From assembly GCF_900119495.1 (NCBI RefSeq), contig NZ_LT632435.1:1061055-1125054 (forward strand): a stretch of DNA of 64,000 bases. Direction: 5' to 3'. Shown here one piece after another: positions 24,341 through 34,760 of this stretch. Each line of letters opens with the position of its first letter. Within the stretch, counting starts at the first letter, position 1. This DNA is from Arcanobacterium urinimassiliense. Its GTDB lineage: Bacteria > Actinomycetota > Actinomycetes > Actinomycetales > Actinomycetaceae. The notes below the pieces were generated by a model. The model ran no database searches, was not told where the DNA came from, and saw only the letters and a program-made list of their open reading frames with translations. The position numbers and the translations under genes were made by a program.

Positions 24341-24458
24341 AAAATAACTACCTATAATCTTTACCCCTATCTTTCTAAAATACTACACTCTCCAAATCTC
24401 ACATTCACACACGGCTGTACTTCCAGGGAAAAACCACTAAATACCTCATAATAGGAAT

Positions 24459-26888
24459 ATGGCGAAAAAACGGGATGTTGTAATCGAAGAACATATTGAA
24501 GATATCGACGTATCTGAAGAAATGCGGAAATCTTTTTTAGAGTATTCCTATTCCGTGATTTATGCTCGTGCTCTTCCCGATGCTCGCGACGGCTTAAAGC
24601 CAGTACAGCGGCGAATTCTTTTTCAGATGTATCGTATGGGTCTGCGCCCTGATAAAGGTCACGTGAAATCTTCCCGCGTAGTGGGAGATGTGATGGGGCG
24701 GCTGCATCCACACGGAGATACTGCCATATATGACGCCATGGTGCGCCTCGCGCAGCCTTTTACTATGCGTCTCCCCCTTGTAGATGGCCACGGTAATTTT
24801 GGTTCTCTCGACGACGGCCCCGCGGCTCCACGCTACACAGAAGTACGTATGGCGCCAGCAGCACTGGCGATGACGGATTCTTTAGATGAAGAAGTCGTGG
24901 ATATGGTGGCAAATTATGATAATACTTTGCTCCAACCAGAAGTGCTACCAGCAGCTATCCCCAATTTGCTAGTTAATGGCGCCTCGGGAATTGCGGTAGG
25001 GATGGCCACCAATATGCCATCGCATAATTTGCGAGAGGTGATCGCCGGAGCACGCCATTTACTTATGCATCCGGAAGCAGATTTAGATGAATTAATGCGC
25101 TATATTCCTGGCCCGGACCTGCCGGAAGGCGGAAAAATTGTGGGGCTAGAAGGAATACGGCAAGCCTATGCCAGTGGCCAGGGAATTTTCCGCACGCGCG
25201 CCACTGCCCATATTGAGAATATCTCGGCCCGGAAAAAGGGAATAGTAGTCACGGAGCTCCCCTATCTTACGGGAGCGGAAAAAGTAATTGAAAAAATAAA
25301 GAGCGGTATTCAAAGTAAAAAGCTTAAAGGAATCTCCGCGGTGCAGAATCACACTGATCGACACCACGGAATGCGGCTCGTCATCGAAGTGAAAAATTCT
25401 TTTAACCCCGAAGCAGTGCTCGCCGCACTCTATAAGCACACTCCTTTAGAAGAATCTTTTGGTATAAATAACGTGGCTTTAGTAGATGGACAGCCGCGAC
25501 TTCTCGGATTAAAAGACTTACTAAATGTATATATCGACCACCGACTACAGGTGACGCGCCGGCGCAGCCAATTCCGGCTCAATAAAGCTTTAGAGCAACT
25601 ACACCTTATTGAAGGCCTGCTCATTGCCTTAATGGATATCGACGAAGTAATCCAAGTAATTCGTTCTTCCGAAGATTCCGAGCGCGCGCGGCAGCGCTTA
25701 ATGGATATTTTCGATCTTTCACAGCGGCAAGCTGAATATATCTTAGAGCTACGCCTACGCCGGCTCACTAAGTTTTCCCAACTAGAGCTGGAAAAACAGC
25801 AAGCAGATTTACAAGAAAGAATTGCTTATCTGCAAAAAATTCTGGCCTCTGAGGTGGAGTTGAAAAAATTAGTGTCCGCAGAGATGCAAGAAATTGCCGA
25901 TATTTACGGCACGCCTCGGCGCACTTTATTACTAGAAGCAGATAGCGTAGCTGAGACTGACAAGAATACAAAAATGCAGCTAAAAGTGGCAGATGATCCT
26001 TGTTGGGTGCTCTATTCTAGCACCGGGCGAATTGCCCGCGTGGTGAGCAAAAATCCTCCCAGCCGTTCAGGCCTGCGGGCTCCGCACGATGCCCTGCGGA
26101 TGGCCGTAGCTACTTCCAACCTGGCAGAAATCGGGGTAGTAACTTCACAAGGAAACATGATACGGCTTTCCGTCGTAGATATTCCGGCTATTCCCGAGAC
26201 CGATTCTGCCCCCAGCTTGGCCGGAGGAGCTCTCTTAGACGAGCTGCTCCTCCTAGGAAAAGATGAACGCCCTGTAGCTATATGCAGTTTAGAAAAATCT
26301 GCTCCCCCCTTAGCCTTGGCTACTTGGAGTGGAAAAATTAAACGTCTAATCGCCGATTATCCGCTAAAGAATAATTTTGAAATAATTTCTCTACAAGAAG
26401 GTGACGAGGTAATAGCCGCTTTCCCTGCTGCCGATAGCAGCGAAATTGTGCTTATAACTTCCCAAGCCCAGTTGCTACATTTCCCAGCCACGGCAGTGCG
26501 CCCGCAGGGGCGCAGTGGCCAAGGTATTTCCGGTATTAAACTTCCCGATGCGGCCTCCGTAATTACCGGAGCAGCAGTGGAAAATGAGGAATTTTCAACT
26601 TACGCAGTAGTGACTATCTCTGGAGCAGCTGCCGCACTGCCGGGCACTACGCCGGGGCGCGCTAAAGTGACACCACTTTCGGCTTTCCCAGAAAAAGGCC
26701 GAGCTACTCAAGGGGTAAGGGCGCAGCGCTTCTTAAAAGGAGAAGATATTCTCACCCGTGCTTGGGTCGGTCCGTTACCTGCCCGCGCCGTAGATGCCAA
26801 CGGCAAAGCGGTAAGCCTCCCCGAAATTGAGGAAAAACGCGATGCTTCTGGCACGCCGTTAAAACAGGTCGTATATGCAATTGGCTAA
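24459..26888 (+). CDS. parC: DNA topoisomerase IV subunit A (GyrA/ParC family)
   Basis: 809 residues. The breakage-reunion domain has the catalytic Tyr in APRYTEVRM (Tyr 126) and the quinolone region GRLHPHGDTAIYDAM with Thr 88 and Asp 92 at the positions of E. coli GyrA Ser83 and Asp87. A coiled-coil arm (about 365-490) and a C-terminal beta-pinwheel follow. The GyrA-box is degenerate: RPQGRSGQGISG instead of QRRGGKG, which favours decatenase (ParC) over gyrase. The parE-type partner lies 3 kb downstream on the opposite strand, and gyrA/gyrB normally sit near oriC, so topoisomerase IV is the likeliest assignment. Start ATG 24459. Confidence 0.88.
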   Translation: MAKKRDVVIEEHIEDIDVSEEMRKSFLEYSYSVIYARALPDARDGLKPVQRRILFQMYRMGLRPDKGHVKSSRVVGDVMGRLHPHGDTAIYDAMVRLAQPFTMRLPLVDGHGNFGSLDDGPAAPRYTEVRMAPAALAMTDSLDEEVVDMVANYDNTLLQPEVLPAAIPNLLVNGASGIAVGMATNMPSHNLREVIAGARHLLMHPEADLDELMRYIPGPDLPEGGKIVGLEGIRQAYASGQGIFRTRATAHIENISARKKGIVVTELPYLTGAEKVIEKIKSGIQSKKLKGISAVQNHTDRHHGMRLVIEVKNSFNPEAVLAALYKHTPLEESFGINNVALVDGQPRLLGLKDLLNVYIDHRLQVTRRRSQFRLNKALEQLHLIEGLLIALMDIDEVIQVIRSSEDSERARQRLMDIFDLSQRQAEYILELRLRRLTKFSQLELEKQQADLQERIAYLQKILASEVELKKLVSAEMQEIADIYGTPRRTLLLEADSVAETDKNTKMQLKVADDPCWVLYSSTGRIARVVSKNPPSRSGLRAPHDALRMAVATSNLAEIGVVTSQGNMIRLSVVDIPAIPETDSAPSLAGGALLDELLLLGKDERPVAICSLEKSAPPLALATWSGKIKRLIADYPLKNNFEIISLQEGDEVIAAFPAADSSEIVLITSQAQLLHFPATAVRPQGRSGQGISGIKLPDAASVITGAAVENEEFSTYAVVTISGAAAALPGTTPGRAKVTPLSAFPEKGRATQGVRAQRFLKGEDILTRAWVGPLPARAVDANGKAVSLPEIEEKRDASGTPLKQVVYAIG

Positions 26889-26923
26889 GGAAAAATAGTA
26901 AATCAAGCTAAAAACTATTAGTA

Positions 26924-27982
26924 CTATAGATCAATTGAATAGACGATATTGGCAGCATCTGGAGTAAATCCAAAAGGCGAGAGGAAAGATTCTTCCATCT
27001 TCATTTCACTGCCGATTTCCACTTGTAGCTGCGAAAACTCCGCGGAGATAGCATTAGCGATAAGTGCCAGCACTAGTTCCGTCTCCAGCGATTTATCGCG
27101 CATCCCTCGTTCTACGCCAAAATCTTTTACCACTAAGGCCTCTTGATTGGGCATACACAGCGCATAGCCGATAATTATGCCCTCCTGGAGAAGCAAGAGC
27201 GAATTATCTGCGGAGAAACGTTTCCGATATATTTTCCAATTAGTCTCCGATAGCGGTTGACGCTGGCGTTGACTGTGCGAAATCAAAATACGATTGAAAA
27301 TACGGCGCAATTCTTCGTCATATTCCGCGCTAAAAGGTAAAAGGGTATAACCTTTTGCAGCTATGCTTTCTCGAGCTGCTTTTCCGAGATAAGCATCTCC
27401 TGCAGTGAGCGAACGCTGAAAAGTAGTAAACCGACATTTGGCCGAAAATCCTCCTGCGGTAAGCAGACGCCGCCGTTCGGTATTGCGCGCATCCACCTGA
27501 GTACAAATAGCAAAAGGTAAATCGCGCCCATCCGCCAATAGAAGCTGGCGTGCCCGCCCATCTTGCCATTCCAAAATAGTACGGCCGATTCCTTTTCCGC
27601 GCCAGCTATCGCTGACTACACCCACAATTTGCGCTTGCAATTCGGTAAGCGCGTCCTCCGCAACTTTCACTAAAGCAAATGCTTTTACTTCTCCTGCGCT
27701 ATTCCAACCCGCCAGCGTATCGGCATGAGCCCCCGCTGCTAGCGCGGCCGCTAAAAATTCACTAAAAGCTTCGATGCTAGAATCTTCTCCAGCTATTAAA
27801 CCACTACCTGCCTCGCGATACAGCTCTATTATTGCTGGCATATCGGAATTTTGTATCCGGCGCCAGCTCAAACCGAGATGCTCCCCCGGGTAAGGAATCT
27901 TTTCCGGAGCTTGAATTCGGCGCTCTAAAGTACCGCTCAGACTACTTTGCCGGCTTTCCACCGCCGAATTTTTTTCCACCAT
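26924..27982 (-). CDS. GNAT-family N-acetyltransferase, double domain
   Basis: 352 residues with two GNAT folds. The first (about residues 38-185) contains VVSDSWRGKGIGRTILEWQD, the acetyl-CoA loop RGKGIG, and the second (about 215-350) begins ESIAAKGYTLLPFSAEYDEEL with only a weak CoA loop, so it may be structural. Tandem GNAT proteins such as mycothiol synthase share this shape; the family between the two topoisomerase genes in actinomycetes is not assigned. It lies leftward between parC (convergent) and parE (same direction, 79 bp upstream). Substrate unknown. Confidence 0.8.
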   Translation of the reverse strand: MVEKNSAVESRQSSLSGTLERRIQAPEKIPYPGEHLGLSWRRIQNSDMPAIIELYREAGSGLIAGEDSSIEAFSEFLAAALAAGAHADTLAGWNSAGEVKAFALVKVAEDALTELQAQIVGVVSDSWRGKGIGRTILEWQDGRARQLLLADGRDLPFAICTQVDARNTERRRLLTAGGFSAKCRFTTFQRSLTAGDAYLGKAARESIAAKGYTLLPFSAEYDEELRRIFNRILISHSQRQRQPLSETNWKIYRKRFSADNSLLLLQEGIIIGYALCMPNQEALVVKDFGVERGMRDKSLETELVLALIANAISAEFSQLQVEIGSEMKMEESFLSPFGFTPDAANIVYSIDL

Positions 27983-28061
27983 AGTAGCTACTTTAACAAA
28001 TTATTTTCTCCTGATATTTCGCTGCCCTAGTTACGATTGTGTAAATTAAAACTCACCGCAA

Positions 28062-30200
28062 CTATGCGTCGATATCAGCTCGGGATATATTAGCTGCGCC
28101 CTCTACAATAAAATCTTTGCGCGGAGCTACCTCGCTTCCCATCAGCATTTCAAAAGTTTCTTCCGCATACTGGAGGGCAGCGGCATCTTCCATAGAAATA
28201 CGCCGCAGCGTGCGATGCGCCGGATCCATCGTAGTTTCAGCCAGCTGGTCGGCATCCATTTCTCCCAGGCCTTTATAGCGTTGAATCGGCTCTTTATAAC
28301 TACGCTTCTGCTGCTTTAACCGTGCTAATTCTTGATGTAGCTGTGCTTCCGAATAAGTGTAGATATATTCTTTTTCTCCGCGTTTTCCGCCCGCAACTTC
28401 AATTCGATGTAGCGGAGGTACGGCCGCATATACCCGCCCCGCTTCTACGAGCGGGCGCATATAACGGAAAAACAGCGTGAGCAGCAGGGTGCGAATATGG
28501 GCTCCATCTACATCGGCGTCAGTCATAAAAATAACTTTTCCATAGCGGGCAGCATCTATATCGAAAGTGCGCCCCGATCCTGCTCCCACCACCTGGATAA
28601 TTGCCGAAACTTCTTTATTTTTGAGTATTTCTCCCGGAGTAGCTTTCTGCACATTGAGAATTTTCCCGCGAATGGGAAGCAAGGCTTGGAATTCTGAGGA
28701 ACGCGCCAATTTCGCAGTACCCAGAGCAGAATCGCCCTCTACAATAAAGAGCTCAGATTTTTCCACATTTTCACTGCGGCAATCAGCTAATTTAGCCGGG
28801 AAAGTGGAGGTCTCCAGCGCATTTTTCCGCCGCGATATCTCCTTTTGGGTGCGCGCCGCCACTCGGGCTCGCATCTCCGCCACTATTTTTTCTAGCAACC
28901 GCATATTTTCCGTCTTTTTATCGCGCTTTCGCGAGCTAAGTAGTTCCGTCAGCTGCTGCTCTACTATCTTTGCCACTATTGCTCGCACCGGAGCAGTGCC
29001 GAGCACTTCTTTAGTTTGCCCTTCAAACTGTGGCTCTGGAAAACTCACCGAAATGACGGCAGTTAGCCCGGCGAGGATATCTTCCTTTTCAATACGCGGA
29101 TCGCGCGCTCCTACTTTTAACTGCCGCGAACGCGCATCTATTTGCGCGCGGACTGCCTTCACAAGCCCCATCTCAAAACCCTGTAGATGCGTCCCCCCTT
29201 TGGGCGTGGCGATAATGTTGACGAAAGATTCTTCTTTCGTATCGTAACCAGTGCCCCACCGCAAGGCGATATCTACCTGACATTCGCGCTCTACCTCTAC
29301 GCTGTGCAAATGCCCTGATTTCTTATCGAGCTGCTGTACCACCTCGGAAAAAGTATCCATGCCCCGAATATGCATTACTCCCGTGAGCGCAGGATCTTCG
29401 GCTAAGTATTCCGCAAAATCTTTCACTCCCCCGGCATAATGAAACTCTTCTCGCCCAGCTACCTCTCCAGCGGCAGAATCTTCTTTAATCCGCTTATCCC
29501 AAAGCGATATCCGCAATCCAGGCACAAGAAAAGCTTTTTCCCGCACTCTTTCCCGCAATTCTTCATAGTTGAAGACAGCACTAGCTGGGAAAATTTCCGG
29601 ATCTGCCCAGTAGCGCACCAAAGTTCCCGTATTTTTCTGCGGAACTTTCTTAATTACCCGTAGCTCAGAGCTTTCCGTAAAAGGGGAAAATGGCGCATCC
29701 GGGCGGCGGGTACCTTTTTTATCGCTAAAGATTCCCGGTTCGCCGCGCTTAAAAGACATCGCCCAAGTCTTGCCATCGCGATTTACTTCCACATCGAGGC
29801 GTTCCGAAAGTGCGTTTACCACAGATGAGCCTACGCCGTGTAAACCACCCGCTGCCGCGTATGATCCGCCGCCAAACTTTCCGCCTGCATGCAGCTTCGT
29901 ATATACGACTTCTACTCCCGAAGCTCCGGTACCAGGCACTTCATCCACTGGTATTCCTCGGCCGTTATCTACTACCTCTACTGATCCATCTTCATAGATA
30001 GTTACTTGAATATGGTCGGCGTATCCTTCGAGTGCTTCGTCTACCGAATTATCGATAATTTCCCAAGCACAATGCATAAGACCACGCGAATCGGTAGATC
30101 CGATATACATTCCCGGGCGTTTCCGTACCGCTTCCAGCCCTTCTAAAACTGATAAATGACGGGCTGTGTATTCTTCTTGCCGTTTCCCTTTATTGACCAC
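28062..30200 (-). CDS. parE: DNA topoisomerase IV subunit B (GyrB/ParE family)
   Basis: 712 residues. GHKL ATPase motifs: ENS-type IIDNSVDEALEGYAD, DNGRGIPVD, GGLHGVGSSVVNALS (residues about 45-130). The TOPRIM domain has ELFIVEGDSALGTAKLARS and ADVDGAHIRTLLLTLFFRYM with the metal-binding DAD. The C-terminal PIQRYKGLGEMDADQLAETT is the GyrB/ParE signature. With the GyrA-family protein it forms a type II topoisomerase. Being away from oriC-type genes, the pair is assigned to topoisomerase IV, which decatenates daughter chromosomes. The start is GTG in VNKGKRQEEYTARHLSVLEG. Confidence 0.9.
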   Translation of the reverse strand: MVNKGKRQEEYTARHLSVLEGLEAVRKRPGMYIGSTDSRGLMHCAWEIIDNSVDEALEGYADHIQVTIYEDGSVEVVDNGRGIPVDEVPGTGASGVEVVYTKLHAGGKFGGGSYAAAGGLHGVGSSVVNALSERLDVEVNRDGKTWAMSFKRGEPGIFSDKKGTRRPDAPFSPFTESSELRVIKKVPQKNTGTLVRYWADPEIFPASAVFNYEELRERVREKAFLVPGLRISLWDKRIKEDSAAGEVAGREEFHYAGGVKDFAEYLAEDPALTGVMHIRGMDTFSEVVQQLDKKSGHLHSVEVERECQVDIALRWGTGYDTKEESFVNIIATPKGGTHLQGFEMGLVKAVRAQIDARSRQLKVGARDPRIEKEDILAGLTAVISVSFPEPQFEGQTKEVLGTAPVRAIVAKIVEQQLTELLSSRKRDKKTENMRLLEKIVAEMRARVAARTQKEISRRKNALETSTFPAKLADCRSENVEKSELFIVEGDSALGTAKLARSSEFQALLPIRGKILNVQKATPGEILKNKEVSAIIQVVGAGSGRTFDIDAARYGKVIFMTDADVDGAHIRTLLLTLFFRYMRPLVEAGRVYAAVPPLHRIEVAGGKRGEKEYIYTYSEAQLHQELARLKQQKRSYKEPIQRYKGLGEMDADQLAETTMDPAHRTLRRISMEDAAALQYAEETFEMLMGSEVAPRKDFIVEGAANISRADIDA

Positions 30201-30270
30201 AGGTAGATTTTATCTGATAGAAAATGACCTAGCAGGAGGCTATGAGGCGTGCTGCTCACATCGCCACGAA

Positions 30271-30477
30271 TCACGAGAGAAGTGCAGTTTCATCCACAAT
30301 ATAGGTAGCTGTTTTTGCTAGAGCTTCCTTGTGCTTCCGCCCGTGATGAGCGCAAAAATAGAGAGCACCATTTTGCAGCTCGGCTTTCATATAGGCGCGG
30401 GCACCGCATACATCGCATCTATCTGCCGCAGTAAGCTGCGGCGTTTCCACTGACTTTTCGGCAATAACTGTACTCAC
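30271..30477 (-). CDS. DUF7455 small zinc-binding protein
   Basis: 68 residues. LTAADRCDVCGARAYMKAEL has the CxxC pair and YFCAHHGRKHKEALAKTA supplies a Cys and His set, giving a probable zinc site. This is the conserved small protein seen beside sigA and parE in actinomycetes, annotated DUF7455. Role unknown. It is upstream of parE in the same direction, 70 bp away, and diverges from the exonuclease. Confidence 0.88.
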   Translation of the reverse strand: MSTVIAEKSVETPQLTAADRCDVCGARAYMKAELQNGALYFCAHHGRKHKEALAKTATYIVDETALLS

Positions 30478-30596
30478 ACTTCGATATAAACACTATTAAA
30501 AGGAAAATTCTAGATACCGCTCTTATCTTTCGCCACTGACGAACAAAACACTGCTACATATTTGGTAAAAGTTCTCCACTGTCTTAGGCTGAAGAG

Positions 30597-31271
30597 GTGT
30601 GTGAAACTACTGCCGGAGTTACTACCGGAGCTGCGGCGCGCTACTGCGTAATCGATTTAGAGACTACTGGTCTTTCCCCGCAGCATTCGCGCATAATTGA
30701 AATTGCTGCCGTGCAGCTAGATGAAAACTTGCAAGAAATAGCGGCCTGGAATTCACTTATTTCTCCATTCCCGCCTGGTGCTCCGTTACCTTCCACTTTG
30801 GGGGCACAGTGGATACACGGAATTACTCCCGCAGATCTACTTGGAAAACCCCAATTTTCCGCCTGCTACTCGGAGCTAATTTCTCTGCTTTCTGGCACCG
30901 TCATCGTGGGGCACAATATTAAATTCGACTGCTCCTTCTTAAATGCCGAATTTGCCCGCAGCGGCTCGCCACTTTTTATTCCTGCTACTGCCACTGCCTG
31001 TACCCTAGATTCTTCCTATATCTATTGCCCACCCGGACCTCACTCTCTTGGCAAACTGTGTGCTCGGCTGGAAATTGAAATTCCGCATGCACATCGCGCA
31101 CTCGACGATGCCCGCGCCACAGCAGAATTACTGCGTATTTTTGCCGCTAAAGAAGCACGCGGAGAGCGTTATACAAACTCTGCTATTAATCGCCAACACG
31201 AAGAGGTACAGCCCTGCGCCTGGGAAAAAGCCCAGGCATGGATTCCGCCGGCACAGCTGCCTTTTATATAG
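30597..31271 (+). CDS. DnaQ-family 3'-5' exonuclease
   Basis: 224 residues. The DEDDh active-site motifs are visible: VIDLETTGLSP (Asp, Glu), VGHNIKFDCSFLNAEF (Asp) and HRALDDARATAELL (His, Asp). This is the fold of the DNA polymerase III epsilon subunit and of stand-alone exonucleases. The gene is short and lacks polymerase or ribonuclease H extensions. The C-terminal 45 residues (PCAWEKAQAWIPPAQLPFI) vary. The GTG start at 30597 has GAAGAG upstream. A promoter between it and DUF7455 is likely. It converges with sigA. Confidence 0.85.
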   Translation: MCETTAGVTTGAAARYCVIDLETTGLSPQHSRIIEIAAVQLDENLQEIAAWNSLISPFPPGAPLPSTLGAQWIHGITPADLLGKPQFSACYSELISLLSGTVIVGHNIKFDCSFLNAEFARSGSPLFIPATATACTLDSSYIYCPPGPHSLGKLCARLEIEIPHAHRALDDARATAELLRIFAAKEARGERYTNSAINRQHEEVQPCAWEKAQAWIPPAQLPFI

Positions 31272-31378
31272 ACTATATGAGTTTGTGCCCTTTAGATAAG
31301 GCTATGCCCTCTTATATAAGATGGCGATTTCTTATCTAAAACTGCACCTTAAATCCCGAAAGCCGGGTAAATATATGC

Positions 31379-33244
31379 TTAATCTAAGTAATCGCGCAGC
31401 ACTTGGGAACGTGAAGGGTGACGAAGTTTCGACATCGTTTTAGATTCAATCTGCCGAATCCGCTCGCGGGTAACTCCGTATACCTTACCGATTTCGTCCA
31501 AAGTCTTAGGCTGCCCATCACTTAAACCAAAGCGCATAGAAACTACGCCTGCTTCTCGCTCGGAAAGCGTATCCAACACCTGTTGAAGTTGCTCTTGCAA
31601 AAGAGTGAAGCCTACCGCTTCTGAAGGCGCTACTGCTTCGGAATCTTCGATTAAATCACCGAATTCAGAATCGCCATCTTCCCCGAGTGGGGTGTGCAAA
31701 GAAATAGGTTCCCGCCCGTACCGCTGGACTTCCACTACCTTTTCTTCGCTCATATCCAGCTCATTAGCGAGCTCTTCTACAGTAGGCTCTCGCCCTAAAT
31801 CCTGAAGCATCTGCCGCTGTACGCGCGCTAATTTATTGATTACTTCTACCATATGCACCGGGATACGAATGGTTCGCGCCTGGTCAGCCATCGCACGGGT
31901 AATCGCCTGGCGAATCCACCACGTAGCATAGGTGGAGAATTTATAACCTTTGGCGTAATCAAACTTTTCTACTGCTCGTACTAGCCCTAAATTGCCTTCT
32001 TGAATCAAATCTAAAAAGAGCATTCCCCGCCCGGTATAGCGCTTTGCCAGCGATACTACTAAGCGTAGATTAGCTTCCAATAAATGATTCTTCGCATTAT
32101 GCCCATCCCGTGCAATAATTTTTAATTCACGCTCATACTTATGATCGGAAATTTCGGAAGTTTCTAAAAGATGGGCAGCATAAAGACCGGCTTCAATGCG
32201 TTTTGCCAGTTCCACTTCCTGGGCAGCATCCAGCAGTGCCACTTTTCCAATTTGCTTTAGATAATCTTTTACCGGATCTGCCGTCGCTCCCGCCGCAGTT
32301 ACGCGCTGTTTAGGTTCATCGGCATCATCCGAATCTTTCATTACGAAAGCGCCTGCCGAATCTTGATCTTTTCCGGCTTTACTAGAAGTTACGATGACGG
32401 TCTGGGTTTCTTCATCCAGTTCTTTTTCGTCTTCGTCTTCGTCCTCTTCTAATTCACTTTCATCTGTATCGACGCTCTCGGTATCGTCGTCATCGTCATC
32501 TTCTTCAATGAATTCTTCTTCATCTTCCGAAAATTCTACGTCGTCGAAATCCTCTAACTCATCGGGAGTAGCAGCTGTTTCACTTTCTTCCGGAAAATCT
32601 TCTTCTACTGCTTCTAAATCATCCGCGGGTTTTACTTCTTCTTTTTGGGCAGAACGGCTCTTCTTTTCTGCCTTTTCTGTCGCTTTTTTCGCAGTAGCTT
32701 GCTTTGAGCTTTCTTTTTTCGTAGCCGCTTTCGTAGCTTTCTGCTCTTTTACTTCTTTTTTAGCGGCTTTCGCAGTTTTATCGGCCTTACTATCTTTATC
32801 GTCTTTATCAGCTTTACTAGCTTTAGTGTTTTTGCCAGCTTTACTAGTTTTAGCGGCTTTGCCTTTTTTATCTTCTTTATCTTTTTTCGCCGGCTGTGCC
32901 TTCGCTGCTTTCGGCGCTTTCGGTGCCTTTACTTCGTCTTTATCTTCTTTAGCAGCTTTCGCAGTCTTATCCACCTTAATAGCTGGAGCCTTCTTATCGG
33001 TCCTAGCAGCTTTACTCTTGCTAGCTTCGGGAGCTGTGTATTCAATAAGTTCTTGTTTTGTAAGAGCCGTCGCAGCTTCTTTACTCAACTCCCCCCGGCT
33101 CACCCGGTACTCTACCCAAACAGCTTTTACGGCACTTTTCACGGGCCGTTCCGCACTCGCAGCTAAATTAGAATTTTCCGCAGCGCTTGGCGGTAGCTTT
33201 TCGGCAGTGCTTTTCGCAGTATCTTTTTTAGACTTAGCAGCCAC
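31379..33244 (-). CDS. sigA: Principal RNA polymerase sigma factor (SigA/HrdB)
   Basis: About 621 residues. The C-terminal 310 residues are the sigma-70 core: region 1.2 ([16 protein letters not shown]), region 2 ([20 protein letters not shown], then [20 protein letters not shown]), region 3 and region 4 ([20 protein letters not shown]). The N-terminal half is extraordinarily low complexity: Lys/Ala runs ([16 protein letters not shown]) followed by Asp/Glu runs. Actinomycete housekeeping sigma factors carry such N-terminal tails, but this is long. The GTG at 33242-33244 is chosen since AAAGG is upstream, and the next 17 codons look unlike coding sequence. Neighbours are the exonuclease and DUF4192, the usual sigA context. 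Confidence 0.95.
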   Translation of the reverse strand: MAAKSKKDTAKSTAEKLPPSAAENSNLAASAERPVKSAVKAVWVEYRVSRGELSKEAATALTKQELIEYTAPEASKSKAARTDKKAPAIKVDKTAKAAKEDKDEVKAPKAPKAAKAQPAKKDKEDKKGKAAKTSKAGKNTKASKADKDDKDSKADKTAKAAKKEVKEQKATKAATKKESSKQATAKKATEKAEKKSRSAQKEEVKPADDLEAVEEDFPEESETAATPDELEDFDDVEFSEDEEEFIEEDDDDDDTESVDTDESELEEDEDEDEKELDEETQTVIVTSSKAGKDQDSAGAFVMKDSDDADEPKQRVTAAGATADPVKDYLKQIGKVALLDAAQEVELAKRIEAGLYAAHLLETSEISDHKYERELKIIARDGHNAKNHLLEANLRLVVSLAKRYTGRGMLFLDLIQEGNLGLVRAVEKFDYAKGYKFSTYATWWIRQAITRAMADQARTIRIPVHMVEVINKLARVQRQMLQDLGREPTVEELANELDMSEEKVVEVQRYGREPISLHTPLGEDGDSEFGDLIEDSEAVAPSEAVGFTLLQEQLQQVLDTLSEREAGVVSMRFGLSDGQPKTLDEIGKVYGVTRERIRQIESKTMSKLRHPSRSQVLRDYLD

Positions 33245-33370
33245 AGGTGACCTTTCATATCTAGGTATTAGGCGGGCAAAAGCCAGCCGACTCATTATAA
33301 CTAAAATAATCTCGCTACGCGAAAGCGCCCCACTAAAGCGCCATTACCTAGAACGCGGCTGAAAAGGTTT

Positions 33371-34714
33371 TTATTCCCAATTCGCAGTATTTTCTAGCCA
33401 CGGCGGAAAAAGTTGCAAATGCAATGCCTTTTCTAATAGCTGTGCCAATTGATATTTTGCATCTATCTGTTGCGCTTGTTGTAGATAAAAATGCGCATAA
33501 TCACCTTTTCCTAACCACCAATACAGATAAGCAATGACGCTAAAAACACTCACTTCTGGTACCGAGCAAGAAATCTGAATCCTTTCCAGAAAATGAATTA
33601 CTTGCAGTATTTTCGTCTTATCTGGCAATTCTCGGCAAGCTGCATCGAGAAAATCCGCGATCTGTTCTTTTGAAATCCCCTGCAAGCTAGAAAGCGGCGC
33701 ATATACTGCATAGAGAATCACCTTATCACGCACTTCGATATTCCGCAGCCCAATTAGTAAGTGCTGTGCAGTATTCGAATCCAATTTCCGCGCACTTCGC
33801 AAAGCTAATTTTTCTACATTTTCCGCTGCAGATATTTTCCTTATTCCCCGCTCTGCTTGATTCGTTATTCCCAGATCTACTTGTGGCTGGGTATTATCTG
33901 CGCCAGCGTTCTCCCTAATTTCTCCGCATTTACTATTACTATTTTTAGTTTTGATAAATTGCGAAAGCATTTCCTCCCACAGTTTTTCCGCCTCCACCGA
34001 TACGCGCTGCAACGCAGCTAAATCTACTTTCTCAATCGGAGAATTATTCCCCACACTCTGCTTTCCTGAACTCTGCTTCCCCACACTCTCCCCGGCAGGC
34101 GGAAGTGGAAAATGATTTAATGGTGCCGAACCACCGTAAATTAGTTGCATTCCGAGATTCCCAGCGCGCAAATCCGAAAAATTTTCCAGCTTTGGCAAAG
34201 TTGCACCCATAGACGAATCAAAAAGATATCCCCACTCTCGATAATCAGTAAAAAATCCCCATATCCCTATTTTTAAGAAAGTGCCATTTTGCTGGCGTTT
34301 TTGCTCTAGCTCTGCACGCATTTGCCGCAACCTCCGCCCAAGCAAAAAATTTTTTTGCATAGCTACACTGTTTTTGCTGTACCAAGCTATTACCGCAATA
34401 TCGGCAGAAAAATCAATAAGCATCTGGGTACTGCGCGTAGCTAACTGCGCAGCCGAAAGAGAATTATCGCCTGGAAATAACAACAACGGGCCAGCTTGAT
34501 AGAGCTTTTGCCGCACCGGCGCAGATTCTGTATCTAATATTTTCCGTAAGGCAAGTACCACTATTTTTTGTTGCGGATAATATCCCAATAGATGAGGTAT
34601 AAGTAGCAGCGTATCTGCCAGATTATCCAGATGAAATTCTCTTTCCATACCGCCAGAATAATGAGGCTGGCGATGCCACATTTTCCAAAAATAATTCCGC
34701 AGCTTTGAATTCAC
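33371..34714 (-). CDS. DUF4192 protein
   Basis: 447 residues. The conserved start of the domain is LDNLADTLLLIPHLLGYYPQ followed by KIVVLALRK; later segments such as LWEEMLSQF and SVFSVIAYLYWWLGKGDYAHFYLQQ carry the C-terminal TPR-like part. DUF4192 occurs only in actinomycetes, generally beside sigA, and has no established function. It is monocistronic and divergent from the polyprenyl synthase by 46 bp. The ATG of MEREFHL (34646-34648) is an alternative start 22 codons downstream; the ribosome site is weak at both. Confidence 0.85.
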   Translation of the reverse strand: MNSKLRNYFWKMWHRQPHYSGGMEREFHLDNLADTLLLIPHLLGYYPQQKIVVLALRKILDTESAPVRQKLYQAGPLLLFPGDNSLSAAQLATRSTQMLIDFSADIAVIAWYSKNSVAMQKNFLLGRRLRQMRAELEQKRQQNGTFLKIGIWGFFTDYREWGYLFDSSMGATLPKLENFSDLRAGNLGMQLIYGGSAPLNHFPLPPAGESVGKQSSGKQSVGNNSPIEKVDLAALQRVSVEAEKLWEEMLSQFIKTKNSNSKCGEIRENAGADNTQPQVDLGITNQAERGIRKISAAENVEKLALRSARKLDSNTAQHLLIGLRNIEVRDKVILYAVYAPLSSLQGISKEQIADFLDAACRELPDKTKILQVIHFLERIQISCSVPEVSVFSVIAYLYWWLGKGDYAHFYLQQAQQIDAKYQLAQLLEKALHLQLFPPWLENTANWE

Positions 34715-34760
34715 GCTCGCCCGATTGTGGACAAAATCGCCTATAGATTAGGCTAAAGGT

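Noticed and set aside
32394..33362. Long + strand frame with Ser-rich translation opposite sigA
   Set aside because: It is the antisense of the low-complexity Lys/Ala and Asp/Glu tail of sigA; the Ser runs follow from that composition and no ribosome site supports it.
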